A stretch of 5,927 bases of DNA from Eubacteriaceae bacterium (lineage in GTDB: Bacteria > Bacillota > Clostridia > Eubacteriales > UBA1433): contig JAAZOI010000253.1 in assembly GCA_012797825.1 (NCBI GenBank), positions 1-5,927 of the forward strand, read 5' to 3'. Numbering within the stretch: position 1 is the stretch's first letter; every line of letters begins with the position of its first letter. The translations under genes were made by a program, and so were the position numbers. The notes beneath the pieces are model-generated. The model was not told the origin of the DNA and did no database searches. It worked only from the letters and a program-made list of their open reading frames with translations. Shown piece by piece: positions 1-4,476 of this stretch.

Positions 1-125
1 CCCTTCGCAAGCACCCAACGGATTGGCAAAAATTGGCGTGTGCGGAATTGTAGCCCCGCTGTAATCGCACAAAAACAGGCCTTTTCCTGATGTTGTAGGG
101 TTTAAAAAAAAAATCCATCGCCGCT
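1..125 (+). repeat. Left arm of a perfect 125-bp inverted repeat
   Basis: Bases 1-125 are the exact reverse complement of 798-922, including a run of ten A that matches a run of ten T at 810-819. Pairing breaks at 126 against 797. On the outer side the match runs to the first base of the window, so the true repeat may be longer. The arms enclose 672 bp with no convincing gene. Part of the arm is the reverse of the first unit of the downstream 131-bp tandem array, so it is a repeat-derived sequence. It may be a real palindrome or invertible segment, or a fold-back chimera from amplification or assembly; the sequence alone cannot decide. Confidence 0.95.
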
Positions 126-225
126 CAAATTATAACTAAAAAAACCACCACAGCCCCAGCCCATACTATAATTAAATATTAAAAAAAAATCAAAAAGACC
201 CCGAAAAATCCCACAACCGAAAACA

Positions 226-507
226 GTTGCGGCGGCCGCCCGAAAAGGAAAAATTGGGGACGGCTCGCCCGGTAAAGATAAAAAAAAACAAGGCGAGGGG
301 GAAGAGGCAACACGGCAATAAAATAAAAAGCAAGCGCAGGCGGGGAATGTGCGGATGAGCGCTATAATTTAACCTTATTAAAAAAAAAGCGAAGGAGCCA
401 GCTCCCCGACAAGCGTTAACCGATGGAAGCCGTGTTGCCGAAGACCACGAGCCGAAACCGAATACGGGCGAGCCGTATCCCATTGACGTTCGGACGGACG
501 CCGCAAC
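226..507. repeat. Nested imperfect inverted repeat, about 90-bp arms
   Basis: Three paired blocks occur in mirror order. 226-244 pairs with 489-507 (GTTGCGGCGNCCGNCCGAA, 17 of 19). 257-271 pairs with 465-481 (core CGGCTCGCCCG exact, one bulged base beyond it). 306-316 pairs with 429-439 (GGCAACACGGC exact). Weaker matches lie between the blocks, and the left arm carries extra A-rich insertions. The loop is about 112 nt and contains its own short dyad GGAGCCAGCTCC at 394-405. It could be an old inverted duplication or a large structured DNA or RNA element. No known RNA family was recognised. Confidence 0.8.
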
Positions 508-583
508 AAAATAAAAAGAAAAAAGAAAATAAAGGGGATTAAACACACCCATTAAAAGCGTTGTAAATTTTTAAGTTTCGCCG

Positions 584-654
584 AGCAGAACCTTCGTAGA
601 AAGCACAACCTATGAATCGGCGAACAAGCAGAACCTTTGTAGAAAGCAGTACCT
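584..654 (+). repeat. Two-copy direct repeat, 43-bp period
   Basis: Bases 584-605 and 627-648 are 22-mers differing at one position (core GCAGAACCT then TAGAAAGCA). Each copy is followed by a related GCACAACCT or GCAGTACCT, so a nine-base motif of the GCANNACCT type starts at 586, 603, 629 and 646. The alternating 17, 26, 17 spacing shows a duplicated composite unit. Function is unknown; it may be a small iteron-like or recombination-derived repeat. Confidence 0.8.
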
Positions 655-797
655 GTATTTGTGGCAGGAAGGAAAAGGCACGAACCCGCAAAAAAACCGC
701 AAAACCAGGGGCAAAAATAAGCCCGCAAACTCTAAGCCCACACACCCCAAACCGCAAAAGCCCCGCCGCCCCGCCCCGCCCGTAAAAACGACGGTAA

Positions 798-922
798 AGC
801 GGCGATGGATTTTTTTTTTAAACCCTACAACATCAGGAAAAGGCCTGTTTTTGTGCGATTACAGCGGGGCTACAATTCCGCACACGCCAATTTTTGCCAA
901 TCCGTTGGGTGCTTGCGAAGGG
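798..922 (-). repeat. Right arm of the perfect 125-bp inverted repeat
   Basis: This is the exact reverse complement of bases 1-125. The arm runs without a break into the tandem array: its last part (904-922) is the start of the first full array unit, and the bases just before 904 resemble the tail of the next units. This copy therefore sits in its natural repeat context, while the left copy stands alone at the window edge. That asymmetry favours the left copy being the derived or artefactual one. Confidence 0.95.
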
Positions 923-1480
923 GCTAATCCTCCCGGCAGCTGGGCTTCCGTTGGTTCGGGGCTTCCGTTGGTTTTTCCCAATTTGCCGCTTTGGTGCGAT
1001 GCAGCTGGCGGGCACGCCGATTTTGAGCCGAAAAGGTGGGTGCTTGCGGAGGGGCTGGTGCTCGTTGGTGCTGGGATTATGTTGGTTTGTGGATTGTGCT
1101 TGTTGTTTCCATTGCGATGGTTTTATGCGATGCAGCTTGCGGGCACGGCGATATTGTTCCCGCATGGTGGGTGCTTGCGGTGGGGCTGGTGCTTGCTTCT
1201 TGCGGGCACGGCGACATTGTTCCCGCATGGTGGGTTTGCTATGGTGCGGGTTGGGCGAATTACCTAGCTATGTAGTTGTGCGAGTACGGTGGGTTATTGC
1301 ATGCCAATTTGTTGGTTATTTCCATTTTGCTTTTTATTTTCCCACTTGGTTGGTTGTGCGAGTACGGTGGCTTTACTCCCGAGCGAGCGTAAGCGAGCGA
1401 AGGGCTAGTTATTTTTGTAAGTGGTGGGTGCTTGCAAGGGTTTGTGTTTTTTGTTTATGCTTTTTTATTATTGTTTGCAG
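904..1480 (+). repeat. Degenerate GC-rich tandem array, 131-bp basic period
   Basis: The leader GGTGGGTGCTTGC or a variant begins units near 904, 1035, 1166, 1229, 1289, 1367 and 1424. The first two steps are exactly 131 bp; the third unit is cut to 63 bp, and later units are 57-78 bp. Bases 1035-1062 and 1166-1193 agree at 27 of 28 positions, and 1136-1172 and 1199-1235 at 36 of 37. Unit tails are of two kinds, one ending in a GGGCACGGCGA-type block and one in GTTGTGCGAGTACGGTGG (exact at 1275-1292 and 1353-1370). The period is not a multiple of three and unit lengths vary, which argues against a coding repeat even though open frames cross the array. Confidence 0.75.
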
Positions 1481-1567
1481 CTTGTTCTTACGTACACATT
1501 GGCTAATATTAGCCAATTCATTTAAGTATTTTTTAATTGGAATTAACTTTAAAATTCAATAAGATGC

Positions 1568-1609
1568 GTAAACACGCCCCTTTTGCAAGGGTGCGTGTTT
1601 ACTTTTTTT
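1568..1609. terminator. Intrinsic terminator-like hairpin with T7 tract
   Basis: GTAAACACGC (1568-1577) pairs exactly with GCGTGTTTAC (1593-1602). The inner CCC/GGG pairs extend the stem with one bulged T, and a small loop closes it. Seven T follow on the plus strand at 1603-1609, so the best termination direction is plus, stopping any transcript leaving the GC-rich repeat domain. The hairpin also lies directly after the stop codon of the minus-strand operon (1610-1612). It could end that transcript too, but the bases beyond it on that strand (GCATCTTATT) make only a weak U-tract. Confidence 0.75.
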
Positions 1610-2227
1610 CTATTCTTGTTCTTGTTTGTATATTTCATCAATTATCGCAGGAATTTCATAAATGCTTAATTTATTATTTACAGTAAAATTTATTGCATAT
1701 TCCAATATTTGGTAATTATAATTTTTTAGCAAATTATTTAAATAGTCTATTGGAATAAAATTAATGGCACAAAGTTCTATGAATTCAAAGTTTGTTGACG
1801 CTAAATTTATAATTTTATATGCAGTTGTAAGGGATACGTTAAATAATAGAGCTACTTCCGAAGGTTTAAGGGTTGTTTCTTCAGCTAATTTATTTAGTAT
1901 TATTGTTTGTGAATAAAATTCATTTCTAATCAAGGTATATTTTTGTGATACTTCTCGAAATAAATTATGCAATTTTTCATATTCGAATACCTGGCATTCA
2001 ACGAAAGGCTGAAAGGGGGGTATTTTGTAATAATTGTTATAGTCTAGTGTGGCTATTAAAGTACCAATTTTAAAACAATTATTTATTATGATTTTGTTAT
2101 GCTCGTCGTTATTTTTCTTTTTTTGGGATTGTAAAATTTGTTCTACTCTCGGAATGTCTTGCAACCCAATTAGGCAAATAATATTATTTCTTTCTACGCT
2201 CAAGAAATCAAAAAGATTATTTTTCAT
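1610..2227 (-). CDS. ParB/KorB-like helix-turn-helix DNA-binding protein
   Basis: This 205-aa protein is the last gene of the minus operon. Its start is fixed by a perfect AGGAGG site (2234-2239) six bases upstream, and it overlaps the preceding gene by 11 bases, so translation is probably coupled. Residues 121-142 read as a helix-turn-helix: KPSEVALLFN, the turn VS, then LTTAYKIINLA. A helical segment (about 149-197) follows, with the order seen in ParB and KorB central domains, ending in LSIYEIPAIID, which resembles the closing 'lsv.e...li' element. The N-terminal 100 residues are not recognisable, and the ParB CTPase box (GxRR) was not seen. It may bind a partition site or operator, perhaps the palindrome at 2929-2948, and act in partition, copy control or regulation. 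The HTH call is fairly good; ParB kinship is an inference. Confidence 0.6.
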   Translation of the reverse strand: MKNNLFDFLSVERNNIICLIGLQDIPRVEQILQSQKKKNNDEHNKIIINNCFKIGTLIATLDYNNYYKIPPFQPFVECQVFEYEKLHNLFREVSQKYTLIRNEFYSQTIILNKLAEETTLKPSEVALLFNVSLTTAYKIINLASTNFEFIELCAINFIPIDYLNNLLKNYNYQILEYAINFTVNNKLSIYEIPAIIDEIYKQEQE

Positions 2228-2597
2228 TTTTTTCCTCCTTTGCTAAATATTTGTTTATAAGTTTGTTGATTTCAAATCTGTTTTGTTTGCGGCTTTTTAT
2301 TATGTGCTTTTGCAATTTACGCAAAATTGTTTCTACTTCGTAATTTGTTGGTATTTTTGCATTTACATAATTTTTTTGCACATATTGTAATTTTTCGACG
2401 TCGTTAATTTTGCATTTTTCTATAATAAAATTTGTAAAAAGTATGTATTTTCCTATTTCTTCGAATGTGCACATTAGCAAGGTATTTTTAAATAAAATTC
2501 CATAAAACAATTTATATTTTCCATAATCCAAGATTACCGTATTTGTATCTTTTTGGCTATCTTTTATTATTTCTTCAAGTGTTTTGATATGTTCCAT
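2217..2597 (-). CDS. Unknown 126-aa protein, middle gene of the minus operon
   Basis: The gene is not recognised. ATG is at 2595-2597, with a GGAG site about eight bases upstream inside the end of the preceding gene. Only two bases separate that gene's stop from this start, and the 3' end overlaps the next gene by 11 bases. The first 60 residues alternate hydrophobic and polar stretches (VILDYGKYKLFYGILF, then LLMCTFEEIGKYILF), suggesting a beta-rich or mixed fold without a clear membrane helix. The C-terminal 40 residues are strongly basic and probably helical (ILRKLQKHIIKSRKQNRFEI), which could contact nucleic acid. Its partner genes suggest a maintenance or regulatory role, but nothing in the sequence proves one. 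Confidence 0.75.
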   Translation of the reverse strand: MEHIKTLEEIIKDSQKDTNTVILDYGKYKLFYGILFKNTLLMCTFEEIGKYILFTNFIIEKCKINDVEKLQYVQKNYVNAKIPTNYEVETILRKLQKHIIKSRKQNRFEINKLINKYLAKEEKNEK

Positions 2598-2599
2598 GG

Positions 2600-2827
2600 T
2601 TAATTCTCCGTTTTTTCTATTTTATCGTTCAATAGTTTAAATTGTAATTGTACGTATTTTGGTTCTTCGTCGAGTATTATTTCACCATTGTCGTCAAATG
2701 TCATGTATTTTGCTTTGGTGGAACATATTTTTCCATCGTTGACATTGATTTTGTCGAGAAAGAGTACGTAATTTACTCTAAATTTTTTCATGAATTCGAT
2801 ATTGAATTCTATTACTATACCTGCCAT
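2600..2827 (-). CDS. Unknown 75-aa protein, first gene of the minus operon
   Basis: The gene is short but well supported: AAAAGGAG (2834-2841) lies six bases before the ATG at 2825-2827, and the reading frame is packed directly against the next gene. The product is not recognised. It alternates short hydrophobic stretches (GIVIEFNIEF, NYVLFLDKI, KYVQLQFKLL) with charged turns such as DDNGE and DEEP, consistent with a compact beta-rich fold. It has no signal peptide, membrane helix or cysteine pair. As first gene of an operon leading away from the putative origin, it could be a small DNA-binding or regulatory protein, but no motif shows this. Confidence 0.7.
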   Translation of the reverse strand: MAGIVIEFNIEFMKKFRVNYVLFLDKINVNDGKICSTKAKYMTFDDNGEIILDEEPKYVQLQFKLLNDKIEKTEN

Positions 2828-2887
2828 GTTTTACTCCTTTTGTTTTTTTTGGCAATACAAAAATAATAAATTTTATTTAAATAAACA

Positions 2888-2923
2888 AATATTTTTTTAT
2901 ATTTTTAAAAATATTTTTTTATA
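2888..2923. repeat. AT-rich direct repeats around a 16-bp palindrome
   Basis: AATATTTTTTTATA occurs at 2888-2901 and again at 2910-2923, exactly 22 bases (about two helical turns) apart. A perfect 16-bp palindrome, ATATTTTTAAAAATAT (2899-2914), overlaps both copies. It lies in the upstream region of the minus operon and may be a bent or easily melted segment, a binding site, or only the effect of extreme AT richness. Confidence 0.55.
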
Positions 2924-2928
2924 CTTTT

Positions 2929-2948
2929 TGAAACTGAATTCAGATTCA
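2929..2948. promoter_or_regulatory. Operator-like or centromere-like 20-bp palindrome
   Basis: TGAAACTGAATTCAGATTCA is a dyad in which nine of ten base pairs match; only 2933 against 2944 fails, and the core CTGAATTCAG is perfect. Its relatively balanced composition stands out in an AT-rich intergenic region. It lies about 100 bases upstream of the minus operon start and about 290 upstream of the plus operon. Size and symmetry suit a dimeric regulator or a ParB-type protein, and the minus operon encodes a candidate. It does not match the classical chromosomal parS sequence. Confidence 0.5.
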
Positions 2949-3004
2949 TATTTTTATTTTGTATTTTTAAAGTATTATTTTTTGTATAATGTTTGTTTTT
3001 TACG

Positions 3005-3013
3005 TTATCCACA
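3005..3013 (+). promoter_or_regulatory. Consensus DnaA box
   Basis: TTATCCACA is the strict high-affinity DnaA box consensus. It stands about 107 bases ahead of the other four boxes, across the AT-rich stretch that would serve as unwinding element. Confidence 0.7.
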
Positions 3014-3119
3014 AAACCTTTATATTTATTTATAATATTATATTATTTTATGGTGTGTTAATTTGGTGTATAACTTTATAATTTATTTATTTTGTTAAAA
3101 CTTAAATTTAACATAATAT

Positions 3120-3175
3120 TGTGTATAATATTAGCCATAATGTGGAAAACTTTTTTTTACACATTGTTATACACA
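3120..3175. promoter_or_regulatory. Cluster of four DnaA boxes
   Basis: Two boxes face the minus strand (3120-3128 and 3141-3149) and two the plus strand (3155-3163 and 3167-3175). TTATACACA at both ends of the cluster fits TTATNCACA exactly; the inner two fit the relaxed TTWTNCACA. Four matches in 56 bases in back-to-back arrangement are more than AT richness alone readily gives, because each needs the CACA core. Confidence 0.65.
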
Positions 3176-3240
3176 TTATTATTTTTATTATTTTTGTAGT
3201 TAAATAACATTGTTTTTTAATAATTTAAGGAGCTAAAAAA

Positions 3241-3672
3241 ATGGCAAGAGTTAGAAAAGATGGAGCTTCAAGATGGGTTCAAAGAGCAAGCATGGCTAGA
3301 GAAGCCTACACGAGTGGCATTGAAAATCCTCGCAGAGATTGGGCTGAAGCTACAAAAGCTGCCGAAGATACTTGGAAACAAGGAGTACAACAAGCTGCCC
3401 AAGAGGGAAGATTTAGTAAAGGTGTTATGGCAAGCGGCTCAGCTTATCAAAAGCAACGTGCTTTAGAAGTTGGTGCTGATAGATTTGTAACTGGTGTAAG
3501 TGTTGCAAAGACCAAATATGAGAACGGCATACAACCCTATTTGCAAACCATAGAGGGAACATCATTACCACCACGTTACCCGAAAGGCGACATTAGGAAT
3601 TTAGAAAGAGTAAAAGCAATTACGCAAGCTTTACGTAACAAAAAATTACAACTTATTAGCAGTTCTAAATAG
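3241..3672 (+). CDS. Basic 143-aa protein with repeated aromatic-x-x-G-[VI] motifs, probable virion or scaffold protein
   Basis: This is the first gene of the plus operon. AAGGAG (3227-3232) lies eight bases before the ATG. The N-terminus is basic (MARVRKDGASRWVQR). Five motifs of aromatic-x-x-G-[V/I] follow: Y23-GI, W45-GV, F58-GV, F82-GV and Y93-GI, set in alanine- and charge-rich, probably helical segments (EAYTSGIENP, TWKQGVQQA, RFSKGV, RFVTGV, KYENGI). Next comes SLPPRYPKGDIRNLERV and a lysine-rich tail. I have an unverified memory of similar short hypothetical proteins in metagenomic virus contigs, but cannot name the family. Its place before two candidate capsid genes suggests a scaffold, an internal DNA-binding protein or a minor virion component. 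Function is inferred from context; that the gene is real is nearly certain. Confidence 0.85.
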   Translation: MARVRKDGASRWVQRASMAREAYTSGIENPRRDWAEATKAAEDTWKQGVQQAAQEGRFSKGVMASGSAYQKQRALEVGADRFVTGVSVAKTKYENGIQPYLQTIEGTSLPPRYPKGDIRNLERVKAITQALRNKKLQLISSSK

Positions 3673-3683
3673 TGAGGGATAAT

Positions 3684-4475
3684 ATGGGACTTGTAGAAAT
3701 AATTGGTGGAAGTGTTACAGCTCCAGGCAGTACAGAAACGGCTTTAACACCTTTTACTGGCCAAACGTTTCAGGTCAGGGATTTTAAAGGGAGCGAAAAG
3801 GCTAAATTATTAGCAACTTGGAATTTTGTACAAGGCACAGGCATTTCAAAGTTTAGGAGTGCACGTTTGCATGACAATGTGCAAAATTTTAGAATAAGAA
3901 CAATTGCGAACGCAGTTTTTCCAACTTTTTTAGGTTCGGACGGTCAAACACTTGTTACAAACGACTTACTTTTACCAACGCTCTCGGGTTCAGCTACTGC
4001 CGGGGATATTGAGCAAGCTTATTACCTTGTTTATTATTCGTCATTGGAAGGTGTTAACTCACGTTTTACGCATTACAATTCAATTTCTCGCCGAATTAAG
4101 AATTTATTGACCGTAGAAGTTTCTTTAACAGCGGGCACTACCGGAGGCTTTAGCGGCACCAAAAACATTGTGGCAGACTATGACTTATTAAAGTCTGGTA
4201 CCGATTACGCCGTATTAGGTTACAGAAGTAGCGTTTTACAAGGTGCTATTTCACTTTACGGCATTGATACAGGCAACTTAAAGACTGGTGGCCCTGGTTC
4301 ATTAGCTAGTTCATTTGACACATCAAACTGGTTTAAACAGTTATCATTAAGCTTTGACATTGATTGCGTGCCGATACTTAATAGTAATAACAAAACTAGT
4401 ATTTATGTTGAGACGAGCAATAACGAGAACGCCGCAAGTCCAATTGTTACTTTATTTTTAGCTGAATTATATTAA
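3684..4475 (+). CDS. Beta-rich 263-aa protein, candidate major capsid protein
   Basis: I chose ATG 3684 because GAGGG (3674-3678) sits five bases before it; the alternative GTG at 3672 would overlap the previous stop and lacks a site of its own. The gene starts 11 bases after the preceding stop. The protein is rich in Gly, Ser, Thr and Asn with alternating hydrophobic residues. It has no signal peptide, membrane helix, cysteine pair or catalytic motif. Notable segments are FRSARLHDNVQNFRIR (57-72), EQAYYLVYYSSLEGV (110-124), NLLTVEVSLTAG (140-151), TGGPG (201-205), DCVPILNSNNK (227-237) and the hydrophobic end VTLFLAELY. Such composition and size suit a jelly-roll capsid protein, and this is the least biased guess for a virus-like operon. 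I recall a similar LHDNVQ pattern from uncharacterised metagenomic virus proteins but cannot verify it. An enzyme is unlikely; a spike protein is possible. Confidence 0.8.
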   Translation: MGLVEIIGGSVTAPGSTETALTPFTGQTFQVRDFKGSEKAKLLATWNFVQGTGISKFRSARLHDNVQNFRIRTIANAVFPTFLGSDGQTLVTNDLLLPTLSGSATAGDIEQAYYLVYYSSLEGVNSRFTHYNSISRRIKNLLTVEVSLTAGTTGGFSGTKNIVADYDLLKSGTDYAVLGYRSSVLQGAISLYGIDTGNLKTGGPGSLASSFDTSNWFKQLSLSFDIDCVPILNSNNKTSIYVETSNNENAASPIVTLFLAELY

Positions 4476-4476
4476 C

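Larger units (their letters stand above)
126..797. other. Gene-free, GC-rich spacer between the inverted repeat arms
   Basis: Open frames exist on both strands but look accidental: biased composition, low-complexity residues, no Shine-Dalgarno site, no recognisable domain, and frames crossing repeats. The segment mixes GC-rich blocks with A9 tracts at 181-189, 280-288 and 380-388, spaced 99 and 100 bases apart. It contains the nested imperfect palindrome (226-507), a 6-bp hairpin ATACGG/CCGTAT at 462-478, the 43-bp repeat (584-654) and a C-rich low-complexity run near 755-782. No tRNA or rRNA was recognised. Confidence 0.6.
2828..3240. other. Putative DnaA-dependent replication origin and divergent promoter region
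   Basis: These 413 very AT-rich bases separate the two divergent operons. Five nonamers fit TTWTNCACA: TTATCCACA at 3005-3013, TTATACACA on the minus strand at 3120-3128, TTTTCCACA on the minus strand at 3141-3149, TTTTACACA at 3155-3163 and TTATACACA at 3167-3175. The last two share TTNTACACATT and lie exactly 12 bases apart. A near match is at 3065-3073 (minus strand, TTATACACC). Between the first box and the cluster lies an almost pure AT stretch (about 3018-3050) suited to duplex opening. ATAATATT occurs three times (3032, 3113, 3125). Promoters for both operons must also lie here. TATAAT hexamers occur at 2985-2990 and 3124-3129, but none has a convincing -35 partner. Confidence 0.65.

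Noticed and set aside
190..757. Two minus-strand open frames (190-552 and 539-757)
   Set aside because: They run through the nested palindrome and A/T homopolymers, give Phe/Leu/Arg-rich nonsense-like products and lack ribosome sites.
1..922. Insertion sequence with terminal inverted repeats
   Set aside because: No transposase is encoded between the arms, and target-site duplications cannot be checked because the left arm touches the window edge.
833..1228. Minus-strand open frame with Gln/Lys/Arg-rich repeats
   Set aside because: It is the antisense of the tandem array; repeated peptides simply mirror the DNA repeats.
659..1267. Open frame of about 200 codons on the plus strand across the inverted repeat and the tandem array
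   Set aside because: The N-terminus is low-complexity Pro/Lys, there is no ribosome site, and the 131-bp repeat period would shift frame from unit to unit. Composition-driven openness is the simpler explanation.
904..1480. CRISPR array
   Set aside because: Repeat units are long, diverged and variable, with no short constant repeat alternating with unique spacers of equal size.
894..1562. Second long plus-strand open frame of 222 codons over the array, rich in Cys, Trp and Phe
   Set aside because: It overlaps the other open frames on the same repeats, has no start signal, and ends just before the hairpin with a random-looking hydrophobic tail.
2977..2990. Sigma-70 promoter at the TATAAT of 2985-2990
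   Set aside because: No acceptable -35 hexamer occurs at 16-18 bases upstream, and TATAAT-like strings are expected by chance in such AT-rich DNA.
2049..3035. Plus-strand open frames at 2049-2246, 2648-2866 and 2790-3035
   Set aside because: They are antisense to well-supported minus-strand genes or lie in poly-T-rich intergenic DNA, giving Phe/Tyr-rich products without ribosome sites.
3114..3133. TAATATT motifs resembling the rolling-circle nick site TAATATTAC of CRESS-DNA viruses
   Set aside because: The full nonanucleotide is absent (TAATATTAG is the nearest), there is no convincing stem-loop around it, and no HUH Rep gene is present.
3672..3683. GTG 3672 as start of the 263-aa protein
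   Set aside because: It overlaps the previous stop codon and would place the GAGGG ribosome site inside the gene; ATG 3684 has that site at proper distance.
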